From Micromonospora pisi (GTDB lineage Bacteria; Actinomycetota; Actinomycetes; Mycobacteriales; Micromonosporaceae), in the NCBI RefSeq assembly GCF_003633685.1, contig NZ_RBKT01000001.1:8246001-8310000 (forward strand): DNA of 64,000 bases, written 5' to 3'. Made by a program: the position numbers and the translations under genes. This document shows, in pieces, positions 1-8,404 of this stretch (its first letter is position 1; the number at the start of each line of letters is the position of its first letter). The notes beneath the pieces are model-generated. The model had not been told where the DNA came from and made no database searches. It saw nothing but the letters and a program-made list of their open reading frames with translations.

Positions 1-277
1 GGTACTGGTCGTCCCACCGGGCGCGCTGCGCCGGGTCGAACCCGTAGGAGAAGATCTTCCGCAGGATGTCGAGGTCGACGTTGGCGACGTTGTCGGCACC
101 GGTGATCGCGCTGAGTTCGTCCATCAGCCCGGCGGCCCGGTAGTCGATCTCGGAGAAGTGCGGCAGTTCCCACTTCACCCCGCCGAAGCGGAACTTGAAC
201 GGGCGCTTCCTGACGGCCTGGAACGCGGCGTCGAGGTCGTACACCTCGTCTTCGTCGTCGTACGGCTGCTCAGACAT
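1..277 (-). CDS. Tail assembly chaperone-like protein (partial, C terminus off the left edge)
   Basis: Only the first 92 residues are in the window. Translation starts at the ATG at 277, inside an 8-base overlap with the preceding gene. The visible part has an acidic head (YDDEDEVYDLD) and then a mixed, soluble, helical-looking stretch with no signal peptide. The call rests mainly on position: in long-tailed phages the gene after the tail tube gene and before the tape measure encodes the chaperone (lambda gpG type) that coats the tape measure during tail assembly. A programmed -1 frameshift, usual for this family, would lie outside the window. Confidence 0.5.
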   Translation of the reverse strand, partial: MSEQPYDDEDEVYDLDAAFQAVRKRPFKFRFGGVKWELPHFSEIDYRAAGLMDELSAITGADNVANVDLDILRKIFSYGFDPAQRARWDDQY

Positions 278-539
278 GCTGCTGCACCTCCTCTTCGGTT
301 TCGGTGGGTTCCTCGGCGCTGATCACGACGTGCCGGGCGAACAGGGTGAGGGTCACCAGCACCTCATCGCGGTTGACCAGCTCGATCCCGTGGACCTTGA
401 CCGGGTGGCCTTCGGGGACCAGCAGGGGCTGACCGTTGATCCGGACCTCGTTCGGGACGATGACGTCCCCGGCCGGTGTGTCCATCGGCTCGCGCCGCTT
501 CTCGACGATCTCGATGACCGCCCCGCGTGGTTCAGCCAC
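270..539 (-). CDS. Small protein between tail tube and tail chaperone genes, function unknown
   Basis: This 89-residue protein starts at a GTG at 539 with a good ribosome site (GGAGGT) just upstream, and the start overlaps the previous stop by 8 bases. The sequence alternates short charged and hydrophobic segments, suggesting a small beta-rich fold (for example VIEIVEKR and VLVTLTLFARHVVI). It has no membrane segment and no family I recognise. Tight coupling within the tail operon suggests late expression and a role in the virion or in assembly. Confidence 0.7.
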   Translation of the reverse strand: MAEPRGAVIEIVEKRREPMDTPAGDVIVPNEVRINGQPLLVPEGHPVKVHGIELVNRDEVLVTLTLFARHVVISAEEPTETEEEVQQHV

Positions 540-936
540 CGACGACCTCCGGGGTCCAGCCGGGGATGCTCTCCCGGGGATCCCGCTGGGCAGGGTTGCC
601 CCACGACCGGGAGGCCCGCCCTTCCGGGGTAGTCACGGGCGCGGCCCGCCCGATCGACACCTGGTCGGCGTCCACGGTGAAGACGACGACGGTGCCGGTC
701 GGGCTGTGGCCGATCTCGTAGCCGCGCACCACCGCCGGGATCAGGACCCCGTTGACGCGGACGTCGAAGGTCGGCGGGCCGGGCAGTTCGGCCTTAGGTT
801 CGGCCTTCGGTTCGGCGTCGGCGGGCAGGTGGCCGAGGCCGGCGAGCTTCTGGGTGTAGTCGGCGTTCCGGCGGGCGGCGCGTTCGGTGATGACCACCGA
901 CACCTGTCCACCGGATCCGCCTGCGGTCATGGGCAT
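532..936 (-). CDS. Hypothetical tail-operon protein
   Basis: The ATG at 936 is preceded by AAGGAG at a spacing of six bases, which decides this start over the ATG two codons further in. The 134-residue product begins with a Gly/Ser-rich segment, has a charged Pro/Ala/Glu/Lys linker near residue 45, and then a beta-rich part (FDVRVNGVLIPAVVRGYEIG). No known domain is recognisable by eye. The gene lies directly downstream of the tail tube gene, separated by a hairpin. Confidence 0.7.
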   Translation of the reverse strand: MPMTAGGSGGQVSVVITERAARRNADYTQKLAGLGHLPADAEPKAEPKAELPGPPTFDVRVNGVLIPAVVRGYEIGHSPTGTVVVFTVDADQVSIGRAAPVTTPEGRASRSWGNPAQRDPRESIPGWTPEVVGG

Positions 937-989
937 GCGGGTCTCCTTCGTGCGGGTCTTGTGCGGGTTCGGGTGGTGAGGTTGGGGAC

Positions 990-1022
990 GCTGGCCGGCG
1001 ACCCGCACGGACTCCGGCCAGC
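990..1022 (-). terminator. Hairpin downstream of the major tail gene
   Basis: A perfect 9-base-pair stem (GCTGGCCGG paired with CCGGCCAGC) with a 15-base loop lies 15 bases after the stop of the major tail gene. There is no T-run, so it may slow or partly terminate transcription or protect the 3' end of the abundant tail mRNA rather than act as a full terminator. Confidence 0.4.
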
Positions 1023-1036
1023 GCCGTACAGGGGGT

Positions 1037-1597
1037 CTACGAGGAGAGCGCGTCGTCCACGTAGTACCGGTAGGCGACGACGCCGGACTGATCCACGTAG
1101 CAGGACAAGGTCCACTCGTAGACGGTGATCTCGGAGTTGGACCAGACGACGTCGCCGCGCTCGGTGACCTCGCCGAGGGGGACGACGATCCGCAGGCCAC
1201 GGGTGCCGTCGATACCGTGGAGCACCCAGGACCGGATGTCCGTGACGGGGGCGACCTCTTCGACGGTGACCCCGGTCGCGGTCTGGGTGATCGTCGAGCC
1301 GGGGAACTGGACACCGATCGTGGTCAGGTTGGTCTCGGCGGCGGCGAAGGTGAAGGTCTTGACGAACTGGCCGGGGATCCGGCGGGCCAGGGTCGAGCCC
1401 TGCCAGATGAACAGGTCGGTGCGGTCCTGGGAGGTGGCTTCGGTGACGCCGTCCTCGCTGATGGCACCGACCTCGGCGAGGTCGCCGGACAGGGCGGCCA
1501 CACCATCGGTCGGCAGGGTGGGGTTCGAGTCGCCGAACGCGGAGACGGCGACGAGCCCGTTGTTGTAGGCACGGATGAGAGAGACGTCGACCGCCAT
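1037..1597 (-). CDS. Major tail (tube) protein
   Basis: The 186-residue product begins MAVDVSLIRAYNNGLVAV after an AAGGAG ribosome site. Length, the strongly beta-stranded sequence and the position between the tail terminator genes and the chaperone gene fit the tail tube protein of siphophages, which stacks as hexameric rings to form the DNA channel. A 7-base-pair hairpin (1626-1643) lies in the untranslated leader. The C-terminal part (SWVLHGIDGTRGL, then YEWTLSCYVDQSG) looks like an added beta domain. The family assignment is inferred from pattern and context. Confidence 0.75.
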   Translation of the reverse strand: MAVDVSLIRAYNNGLVAVSAFGDSNPTLPTDGVAALSGDLAEVGAISEDGVTEATSQDRTDLFIWQGSTLARRIPGQFVKTFTFAAAETNLTTIGVQFPGSTITQTATGVTVEEVAPVTDIRSWVLHGIDGTRGLRIVVPLGEVTERGDVVWSNSEITVYEWTLSCYVDQSGVVAYRYYVDDALSS

Positions 1598-1679
1598 CGG
1601 TCAGCTCCTTCGGGCATGGGGACGGCCCGGCGGTCGCGCCGGGTGAGGGAAAAGGGGTGTGCGGGTCCCTTGTGGCCGA

Positions 1680-2015
1680 TCAGGGCAGCCGGTAGGCCGA
1701 GAGCTTGAGGTCCGCGTGGTCGACGTCGACCTGCATCTGAGCCCCGTACGTGGCCTGGTCGAACGGGCCGATGTACCGGGACGCGGCGGCGGGGATCTCG
1801 TAGGTGCGCGGGGTGACGGCTTGGCCGTCCACGTCGCGGGCGAACCGAACGGTGACGGTTCGGGCGGTCGCGGCGCCGTTGCTGTTACGAACCAGCAAGA
1901 TCACCTTGCCGTTGTTGGCGACCACGTGGTTGTCGGTGGCGTTGCCGTTGGTCTCGGCCGCCGGTGCGATACCGGCGCGGGTGACCTCGGTGACAGGAAT
2001 GGAGACGCGGGGCAT
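1680..2015 (-). CDS. Small beta-rich virion-region protein
   Basis: This 111-residue protein starts at ATG 2015 and sits alone, with untranslated gaps of about 65-80 bases on both sides, between the tail terminator and tail tube genes. It is mostly beta strands (VILLVRNSN, TVTVRFARDVDG, YIGPFDQATYG), contains no Cys, and looks like an immunoglobulin-like or decoration fold. The upstream gap can fold into a GC-rich hairpin. It could decorate the tail tube or belong to the neck; no specific family is recognised. Confidence 0.6.
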   Translation of the reverse strand: MPRVSIPVTEVTRAGIAPAAETNGNATDNHVVANNGKVILLVRNSNGAATARTVTVRFARDVDGQAVTPRTYEIPAAASRYIGPFDQATYGAQMQVDVDHADLKLSAYRLP

Positions 2016-2080
2016 GGGGTCCTCCGGGCATGCGGAAACGGCCGAGCCCGGAGCCGGGTCGGCGCAGGTTGGTACAGGGG

Positions 2081-2476
2081 TCAGATGAGGCCGTGCAGGG
2101 CGACCCGGTAGGTCGCGTCCCGGCGGAACACGGCCGGGTCAGGTGCCCAGGTGGGCGACATGGCGGTGGTCACCGACTTGATGACCACCCCGCCGAGGAC
2201 GGTGTTCGGCAGCCGCAGCCGCAGGGCGGCCCGGATACCGGTGGACACCGCCCGGACACGATCGGCGTCGGCCCCGTAGACGTTGACGTCGAGCAGGGCG
2301 ATGTCGAGAGTGAGTTGCTGGTCGCCGTCGTCGCCGCCCCGTTGCACGTGGGCGATCGGGGCGGTGTAGTCGTACCCGGGCGGCAACCGGGGATCAGCCC
2401 ACGCCTTGACCCCGAGGGTGGACACCAACCAGTCGGCGATCAGGGTCTCCGGGTCCGCGTACGTCGGTTGCGCCAC
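2081..2476 (-). CDS. Tail terminator (tail completion) protein
   Basis: The 131-residue product begins at GTG 2476, directly after the stop of the connector gene. It has the typical features of small siphophage tail terminators: an N-terminal helix (DPETLIADWLVSTLG), a central strand (QLTLDIALLDVNVYG) and a C-terminal strand pair ending YRVALHGLI. In siphophages the protein caps the finished tail tube and joins it to the neck. The assignment comes from gene order and fold pattern. Confidence 0.65.
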   Translation of the reverse strand: MAQPTYADPETLIADWLVSTLGVKAWADPRLPPGYDYTAPIAHVQRGGDDGDQQLTLDIALLDVNVYGADADRVRAVSTGIRAALRLRLPNTVLGGVVIKSVTTAMSPTWAPDPAVFRRDATYRVALHGLI

Positions 2477-2479
2477 GAG

Positions 2480-2809
2480 TCACCCCCGGGCGGTCGCAGC
2501 ACGCAGGGCGTCGCGCATGATGTGCTGCGCCGGGGCACCGAGGCTGTTGCCGCGCTCCACCCAGTAGCCGTGGGGGGCGAGGTTCGTGACCCGGGCGCCG
2601 GCGCCCGTCCGGGACCGGTGCGGGGTGACGTCGAACCCACCCGGCTCGATGGTCCCGTACGCGTACTGGCCGGTGACGACCGGCGGGTTCATCTCGGCCG
2701 CGATCCGGACCAGCTCGGCGCGGCGCACCATCTCGTCCTGCATGAAGTCGGCCCGGACCATCCGGTTGACCCCGACCCGGCTGACTTTGACCTTCACCTT
2801 GACCGTCAC
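2480..2809 (-). CDS. Head-tail connector (HK97 gp10-like)
   Basis: The 109-residue protein starts at GTG 2809. It has a basic N-terminal strand (VKVKVKVSR), a long helix with RRAELVRIAAEMNPPVVTGQYAYG, and the loop YWVERGNSLGAPAQHIMRDAL near the C terminus. This matches the HK97 gp10 family of neck proteins, in which the 'VERG..... AP.. M..AL' ending is characteristic. Its neighbours are the adaptor on one side and the terminator on the other. Confidence 0.75.
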   Translation of the reverse strand: MTVKVKVKVSRVGVNRMVRADFMQDEMVRRAELVRIAAEMNPPVVTGQYAYGTIEPGGFDVTPHRSRTGAGARVTNLAPHGYWVERGNSLGAPAQHIMRDALRAATARG

Positions 2810-2819
2810 GGCAGCCCCC

Positions 2820-3554
2820 TCACAGATAGTCGTCGCCCCAGGGGACTGGCCTGGGGAAGGAGTAGATGGGCATCACCGCGTGGTCCTGGCCGGGGGTGGT
2901 GCCGGTCTCATCCGCGAGCGCCCTCACCAGGTCGGCCCGGGTGCGCTCGGCGAGCTGCTGCAACTGGGTGGCCCGGTTCAGCGACACATCCGAGTCCGGC
3001 CAGCCGCGCTCCACGGCGGCGGCGGCGTACAGGGCTGCGGCCACGGAAGCGGTTTCGGCGAGCGCCGTGGTGACGGTTGGGGCGACGGTGGTTACCCAGG
3101 CGACCCCGTCGGCGATGAGCCGGTCGACCTGCACCCCGGCGGGCCGGGTGGTCGAATCGAACGTGTGCGGGTAGATGTCGGCCTTGGTCGTGGTGGTGGC
3201 GGTCGATCGCACGAGGGTGCGGGTCGGTACGTAGTTCGCCACCCTGCTCCGCCCGGGTGTCCAGGTGGGTCCACCCGCTACTGGGGACGCGGAGACGTAC
3301 ACCTCTTGGGTCTCAACGCCGGCCCCCGTGCCGGTAACAGTCCACGTGAGGACCCACCGGCCGGGGTAGGTGTACGTGACCGGGGTGGTGATCCACGTCT
3401 GGACACCTGCGTTCGTGCCCTCCACATACGGCACGAGAGTGCTCGTCGTGCCGCCCGGACCGGTCACCACCAAGGTCGCGGCCGTGGTGCCGTCGAACGG
3501 AGTCACCGTCAGGCGTGGGGTTTCGGCATCACCAACACCAACATCGGTGGCCAC
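2820..3554 (-). CDS. Head-tail adaptor with N-terminal Ig-like domain
   Basis: The 244-residue protein starts at GTG 3554 behind a GGGGGT ribosome site. Residues 1 to about 90 form an immunoglobulin-like strand pattern (ATLVVTGPGG ... GRWVLTWTVTGTG), and the remainder is helical (AETASVAAALYAAAAVERGWP), as in the gp6-type adaptor ring that sits under the portal. The Ig-like extension is common in connector proteins of actinobacterial phages. The C terminus (FPRPVPWGDDYL) is a typical exposed tail. Confidence 0.65.
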   Translation of the reverse strand: MATDVGVGDAETPRLTVTPFDGTTAATLVVTGPGGTTSTLVPYVEGTNAGVQTWITTPVTYTYPGRWVLTWTVTGTGAGVETQEVYVSASPVAGGPTWTPGRSRVANYVPTRTLVRSTATTTTKADIYPHTFDSTTRPAGVQVDRLIADGVAWVTTVAPTVTTALAETASVAAALYAAAAVERGWPDSDVSLNRATQLQQLAERTRADLVRALADETGTTPGQDHAVMPIYSFPRPVPWGDDYL

Positions 3555-3556
3555 AG

Positions 3557-4648
3557 TTACCCCCTGCTCGTGGTCGCGGTCAGGGACGGGCGGCTACTCG
3601 ACGCGGTATGAACACCGGGCCGGTACTGCGGCAGGTGTTCCGGTACGGCGGCGGTGAGTACGCTTCCGGCGCTCAGGTCGGCGGCGGCGAAGTGGTTCAG
3701 CGCGGCCGTCGCCGTGAGGACGCTGCTCGCGGCGAGCGCGGCAGCCGCCCGCATCGTCGCCGTACCGGTGCCGCCGAGCGTGAAACTCGCGGACAGGTGG
3801 GCGGCGGCTTCCTGCTGCCGGGCACCAGCTGCGGTGAGGGTCGACGATCCGACCAGCGCGGCGGCGGCGTACCGGGTCACGACCGGGGCGGCGGTCGCCG
3901 TGGTTGCCGACACCAGACCGGCGGCGGCCGGGACCACCCGGACCGCTGTGGCGGTAAGCGTTGAGGACGCGGCGAGGGCGGCGGCGGCAAGGTTCAGCCC
4001 GGCCAGCGCCAAGGACACGCCCTGCCGCTGCACGGTGGCCGACGCGGTCGCTACTCGTGTGCCGGTCGGGCCGGCGGCGGTCAGTTCCTGAGTGGCGATC
4101 AGCATCGTCGTGTTGCGCTGGGTGGTGCTCGTTGAGCACACGTCCACGCGTTCCGTTGTCGCCGCGTCGGCGGTCCAGGTGGCGGTGGTGTTGATGACGT
4201 TGAGAATCACGCCGTGGATTGCGACCAGCAGCGTTGACGTCGGCACGGGGGCTACCGACGGGGCGGTGACTACTGTGCCGTTGCTGTTCGTCTCGTCAAC
4301 AGCAGAGGCGACTACAGTGGCGCTGGTGACTACCACGCACCCAATTGCGACCCGGGACGACGAATCGATCGTGAAGCTGACGCTGGCACCAACATCCCCG
4401 CTGGCCAGGGTTTTTGTCCACACGAGGAAGTTGCCGGAACTGGCTGTGTCGACGGTTGGGGTGCCGGGTAGGGCGGCCCAGCCGGCGGCGGCCATGTCGT
4501 TGGTCGGCAGCCCGGCGGAGATGGCCATGGCGAGTACCGCGAGGTGGCCGGCCTGCGCCCCCGCTCCGGCGTCCGGGAGGGTGATCGCTGCGGTGGTGCC
4601 GCCGAGGCTGCTGGCGGAGGTGGCTGCGACGTAGGTGGGTGCGGCCAC
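3557..4648 (-). CDS. Ala/Thr-rich virion protein with shared N-terminal domain and 20-residue repeats
   Basis: This 363-residue protein starts at GTG 4648. Residues 1-220 resemble the N-terminal domains of the two proteins at 5118-6137 and 6134-8389: an 'AGHLAVLAMAIS' strand, a Gly-Trp turn, and an 'SSRVAIGCVVV' strand. Residues 221-340 are six tandem 20-residue repeats of the form AAAxLxASSxLTATA followed by five variable residues. The Ser/Thr-rich repeats would suit glycosylation by the neighbouring enzymes, which is an inference. The gene lies in the late operon, just before the head-tail adaptor gene, so it probably encodes a capsid or neck fibre or decoration protein. Confidence 0.65.
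   Translation of the reverse strand: MAAPTYVAATSASSLGGTTAAITLPDAGAGAQAGHLAVLAMAISAGLPTNDMAAAGWAALPGTPTVDTASSGNFLVWTKTLASGDVGASVSFTIDSSSRVAIGCVVVTSATVVASAVDETNSNGTVVTAPSVAPVPTSTLLVAIHGVILNVINTTATWTADAATTERVDVCSTSTTQRNTTMLIATQELTAAGPTGTRVATASATVQRQGVSLALAGLNLAAAALAASSTLTATAVRVVPAAAGLVSATTATAAPVVTRYAAAALVGSSTLTAAGARQQEAAAHLSASFTLGGTGTATMRAAAALAASSVLTATAALNHFAAADLSAGSVLTAAVPEHLPQYRPGVHTASSSRPSLTATTSRG
3629..3988 (-). repeat. Six in-frame 60-base repeats coding 20-residue units
   Basis: The segment encodes six consecutive units of exactly 20 residues, each opening AAA and carrying a Leu at position 5 and an SSTLTA-like core. Examples are AAAALAASSTLTATAVRVVP and AAAALVGSSTLTAAGARQQE. The last five residues of each unit are variable. 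DNA identity between units is only moderate, so the array is not a recent slippage product. Confidence 0.85.
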
Positions 4649-4662
4649 GGCTCAACCCCCGC

Positions 4663-5046
4663 TCAGGACAGGGCGAGGGTGAACGACCCGGCGGGGAACG
4701 ACAGGGAGTCCCCGGCGCCGACGGTCTTGCTGGCGGTCAAAGCCCCCCACCACAGGCGGCGGGGCGAACCAGCGGAGTCCCAGACTTCGACGCCGACGAC
4801 CGTTGCCGCAGGCAGGCCGGCGAACGTCACGGCACCGGAGCTCGCGGACGCGCCGGCCGCAGCTGCGGTCATGGTGATGGTTTGCCGCGTGTACGACCCG
4901 CCGGTGACTTCGGTGCCGGCCGCAGTGGCGGACCCGTTCGCGGTGACCAACGCGAGCCGGATCGGGGTGGTGGGCGCCGTGTAGGAGGCGGTGCCCATGG
5001 TGGCATCGAGCAGGCGGTTGGCTTCGGTTGTGGTCAGGGCCGGCAC
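4663..5046 (-). CDS. Phage 'tail fibre-like' small structural protein
   Basis: The GTG at 5046 is preceded by a GGGGG ribosome site and gives a 127-residue protein beginning 'PALTTTEANRLLDATMG'. The segment 'YTAPTTPIRLALVTANGS ... GTEVTGGSYTRQTITM' matches a small family widespread in phage late regions, often labelled tail-fibre-like, though its true role is not settled. The rest is a compact beta sandwich. It lies among the putative virion-display genes. Confidence 0.6.
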   Translation of the reverse strand: MPALTTTEANRLLDATMGTASYTAPTTPIRLALVTANGSATAAGTEVTGGSYTRQTITMTAAAAGASASSGAVTFAGLPAATVVGVEVWDSAGSPRRLWWGALTASKTVGAGDSLSFPAGSFTLALS

Positions 5047-5117
5047 ATCGGCCCCCTTTCGCGGTGAGCCGATGTGGGTGGTGGTGAGGTGGGGCCGGCC
5101 TCGGTGGGCGTGGTCGG

Positions 5118-6137
5118 CTACAGCCAGTCGTCTTGTGCGCGTAGCCGGATCGGGTGCGGTTCCCACGCCCCGGCGACCCGGGCGCGGGCGGAGCCCATCG
5201 CGGCGACGCTGATGGTCACGAAGTCGATGCCGATCCCGGATCGGTCATCGGTGACCGTCAGGCTGAACGTCAGGGTGGCCCCGGTGGTGGTTGCCGGGGC
5301 GGTGAACGTGGCGTCCACGGTGCCCGCCCCGGTGAGAGTCACCGGCGGCCCGGACTGCTGTGCCCACAGGTAGGCGGTGACCGTGCCGTCAAGGTCCGTC
5401 GACCCGGACGCGTTCAGGTGGACCGTCGCCCCCGGAGGGACGGACCGGTCAGGGCCTGCATTCGCGATCGGCGGCGCGTTCGTCGAGGACAGGATGATCG
5501 ACGCGCAGGCGGGGCCCACGGTCGACTCGGACAGGCCGTGTGGGGTTGCCGGTACCGGGGCGTTGGTGCCGAGGGCCTTCGTCGCGAGCGCCTGCACCGC
5601 GTTCTTGAGCGTCAACGTGGTCGACACCGTTTGCCCGGCCAGGGTCCACCCGACAGCAGGGGTCACCGTTGGCTGCGCCCCGGCCAGGTTGCAAGCCCCG
5701 CCGATGACCCCGAGGAGCACCGTTGTTGCCGCAGCCGGGGTGACCGCAGGGGTGTTCGGGGTGGCGGTCTGGGTGCCGGAGTACAGGGTGGTGATCTGCT
5801 CGACCACCACGGGTGCCCCACCGGTGTCGTACACGGCGGCCACGTTCATGGCCCACCGGGTGCTGGCACCCAACCCGAACTCCAGGGCCGCCCCAGCGTC
5901 CCCGGCCTGGGCCCGCCGACGCGCACCACGCAGCGAACCGGTGGTGGTCGACGCCGGCACCATCTCCGCGAGCTCCGTCCACCCCGCCGGTGGAGCCAGG
6001 GTCGCGGCGGCGGCCAGAAGCTGGATGGTGGCGACGAGCAGGTCACCCGGTTGGGTACTGGCGGGGATGTTGCCGAGAGCCGTGGAGGTCGACCCGGCCG
6101 ACGATGACGATTCGACGGCGCGCACCACAATGGTCAC
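5118..6137 (-). CDS. Virion display protein with shared N-terminal domain and PKD domain
   Basis: The 339-residue protein starts at GTG 6137, overlapping the preceding stop (GTGA). Residues 1-220 form the beta-rich domain shared with the neighbours: QPGDLLVATIQL, PPAGWTELAEM, then RRRAQAGDAGAALEF. Residues 222-311 are a PKD-type Ig domain, recognisable from ANAGPDRSV, LNASGSTDLDGTVTAYLW and the closing DFVTISV strand. PKD domains usually mediate protein or carbohydrate contact on surfaces. There is no signal peptide, so the protein is expected to be assembled into the virion rather than secreted. Confidence 0.7.
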   Translation of the reverse strand: MTIVVRAVESSSSAGSTSTALGNIPASTQPGDLLVATIQLLAAAATLAPPAGWTELAEMVPASTTTGSLRGARRRAQAGDAGAALEFGLGASTRWAMNVAAVYDTGGAPVVVEQITTLYSGTQTATPNTPAVTPAAATTVLLGVIGGACNLAGAQPTVTPAVGWTLAGQTVSTTLTLKNAVQALATKALGTNAPVPATPHGLSESTVGPACASIILSSTNAPPIANAGPDRSVPPGATVHLNASGSTDLDGTVTAYLWAQQSGPPVTLTGAGTVDATFTAPATTTGATLTFSLTVTDDRSGIGIDFVTISVAAMGSARARVAGAWEPHPIRLRAQDDWL

Positions 6138-8389
6138 GGGATGAACTCCTCAAAGTGCGAGGCGGTCCAATTCCGCACGGGCGTACCTTCGGTCACATAG
6201 TGGGAGTAGAACCACCGTCCGGGTGCTTTCCCTTGCCGGTGATACGTTTGCCCGCTGATGTGCCACACGTTGCTGTCGTCGAATATCTGGTTGAATCCGG
6301 GGGTGATTTCGTTGGCCCACGGGCCGGAGATGAACCTCAGCCCGAAACGGTTGCGCCTGTAGAACAGGTTGTAGGTGACGAAGGTGCCCCGAGAAACGGT
6401 CTGGGGACTCTCGACCCCGGCCCGGACGATCAGGTTGCAGCCGTCGCCGTAGTTGTCGTCGAAGGCGAACCAGCTACAGTCGCCGGTCATGTGGCCCACG
6501 ATGGTGATGGCGTTCGCCACGTCGGCGAGCAACGGGCTTGGGGTGTCCTGGCCGCCTGTGTACATGTCGAACCGGTTGAACCGCACGGCCGCGTTGTCAC
6601 CGGAGGTGATTTGGTGTGAGTCGCAGTGACCGCCTGGCGCCTTTTGTAGGCTGTGGGTCCAGCAGAACTCGATCAGCGTGTCCTTGCCGGTCTTGAACGC
6701 GTCATTGCCGCAGTGGTACACCTCGCAGTACCGGGCGGTGTACGACCCGTACGGGGGGATCGCGGCGGACACCGAAAGCCCGCACTCGATCTCGCAGTAC
6801 GACATGTTGAAACCGGGGTAGGTGTCGCTTGTCGCGATGACGTACTTCCCGGACCCGACAATTTCCCGACCGGAGATCCGGCAGTACCGCATCGTCACAT
6901 TCGGGGCGGAGATCTTGACCTGTCCGACCATGTCGATGTACTCGACCAGCGCCCCGGGCCGGGTGATTTCCAGCCCCAGTGTGCCGGTGATCGTGTCGAG
7001 TCCGATCGTGCCCGACACCAATCCTTTGGCGTCGATGAACGGCTGCCCCACGTGCGAGTAGTCGATCACCCGCAGGTACGTGTAGTCCCGGCCCTGAGCG
7101 TCCAAGACTGGCCGAACCCCGCAATACTCCGGGCCCATCTGGGCGCCGTTGGTGACACCCGGAGGCGGCTCGGTTGCCCCGTAGTAGCCCCTGCCGTTGT
7201 TCGCCCCACCGTTGCCGCCCCAACCATCGGGGGCGCCGACGATCGGGCCGATCGAGCCGATGACCCACTCGCCGGCGGGAACGGCCAGGACCTCGGCCGG
7301 ATCCGACGCCAGCGACGCGTTCGCCGCAGTCAGGGTGATCGTGTAGTTGGTGCCGTTGATCAGGCCCTCGATCGTGTGGTTACGCGCTGACGGCGGCAGA
7401 GTCACCGGTGCCGCGTCGTCGGGCAGGATCGAAAGGTGGTAGCCGACGATCGGGGCACCACCGGAGTCAGCCGGCGCGTCCCACGTCAGCGCCAGTTCAC
7501 CGGTCGCGGGGATCGCGGCCAGGTCCCGGGGCGGGGTTGGTGGGACTACTGTGGCGACGTCACCGGACAGGACACGCCACTCCTGGGTGTACCGGGTCCG
7601 TACGGTGCTCGCCGCACCGGGCACGTCCACGGCCGGCCCAGCAATGTCCCAGGTGGTGACGACGCTGCCGGTGACAACGGTGGTCGGGGCGGTATCCACA
7701 TCCCATGTGGTCGCGGCGGTCTTGGTGACCTGTGTCGACACGGACCCGACCGGCAGGACAGCGGCGAGGAACGCGACGTAGGAGGAGAACACCAAGCTGA
7801 CGGTCAGGTTGCCGGTGCTGCCGGTTGTCGCCTTCGCGGCGGTGGCGATACCGGAGGCGGAGTCCAAGCCCTCCACGGTCAGGATCTCGACCTGCTCGGT
7901 CAGCGCGCCAGGGTCGGTGACCGCCCACGCGGACAGGCCCCGGTTGTCGATGACCCCGACCCCGGCGACGATCAGGGTGTCCGCGACGGAGGTGACGATC
8001 GCCGGGCAGCAGGAGTCGATCGGCGGGACCGTCGAGTTGATCTGCGATGACGTGCTGTCGAACGGGGAGCCGGTGGCGATGGCGCCGCGTACGACGAGCA
8101 TCGCGGCAGTGGTAGAGCTGGTGCCGCCGGTCCATGTGTAGGTGGTCGGGTCGGCGCCGTTGACCCTTCGCCACGCCAGGCACGCGTACCCCTGCACCAC
8201 GGGTGCGTCACCGAACGTCAAACCAGCCTCGGCGGTTGCCCACCCGGCCGGTTGCATCAGCGGGGCGGTGCCGTGGGTCGACGCAACCACCAGCAGCAGG
8301 TCACCGGCCTGCGCCTCCACGGGGACGGTGATGGTGACGTCGGTCAAGCCGACCCCGGAGGCGGTGGCGACCACGGTGGGTGCTGGCAT
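6134..8389 (-). CDS. Large virion protein: shared domain, Fn3 domain and beta-helix
   Basis: The ATG at 8389 follows a GGGAGG site and gives 751 residues. Residues 1-215 are the shared beta domain (QAGDLLLVVAST, QPAGWATAEAG, AAMLVVRG). Residues 220-275 carry short repeated 'TTWDV' or 'TTWDI' strands. Residues 284-371 are a fibronectin type III domain (TPPRDLAAIP ... GTNYTITLTAAN). Residues about 400-751 have the regular short strands and Asn/Gly/Cys turns of a right-handed beta-helix such as pectate lyases and phage tailspikes (VTMRYCRIS, FNMSYCEIECG, TARYCEVYHCG). It may bind or cut a surface polysaccharide; catalytic residues cannot be named by eye. Confidence 0.7.
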   Translation of the reverse strand: MPAPTVVATASGVGLTDVTITVPVEAQAGDLLLVVASTHGTAPLMQPAGWATAEAGLTFGDAPVVQGYACLAWRRVNGADPTTYTWTGGTSSTTAAMLVVRGAIATGSPFDSTSSQINSTVPPIDSCCPAIVTSVADTLIVAGVGVIDNRGLSAWAVTDPGALTEQVEILTVEGLDSASGIATAAKATTGSTGNLTVSLVFSSYVAFLAAVLPVGSVSTQVTKTAATTWDVDTAPTTVVTGSVVTTWDIAGPAVDVPGAASTVRTRYTQEWRVLSGDVATVVPPTPPRDLAAIPATGELALTWDAPADSGGAPIVGYHLSILPDDAAPVTLPPSARNHTIEGLINGTNYTITLTAANASLASDPAEVLAVPAGEWVIGSIGPIVGAPDGWGGNGGANNGRGYYGATEPPPGVTNGAQMGPEYCGVRPVLDAQGRDYTYLRVIDYSHVGQPFIDAKGLVSGTIGLDTITGTLGLEITRPGALVEYIDMVGQVKISAPNVTMRYCRISGREIVGSGKYVIATSDTYPGFNMSYCEIECGLSVSAAIPPYGSYTARYCEVYHCGNDAFKTGKDTLIEFCWTHSLQKAPGGHCDSHQITSGDNAAVRFNRFDMYTGGQDTPSPLLADVANAITIVGHMTGDCSWFAFDDNYGDGCNLIVRAGVESPQTVSRGTFVTYNLFYRRNRFGLRFISGPWANEITPGFNQIFDDSNVWHISGQTYHRQGKAPGRWFYSHYVTEGTPVRNWTASHFEEFIP

Positions 8390-8404
8390 GCCCGCCCTCC
8401 CCAG

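Noticed and set aside
1-277. Programmed -1 frameshift of the tail chaperone
   Set aside because: Any slippery site would be beyond the left edge; none is present in the visible codons.
3629-3988. CRISPR-like or mobile DNA repeat array
   Set aside because: The 60-base period is fully in frame and the conservation is at protein level; there are no spacers.
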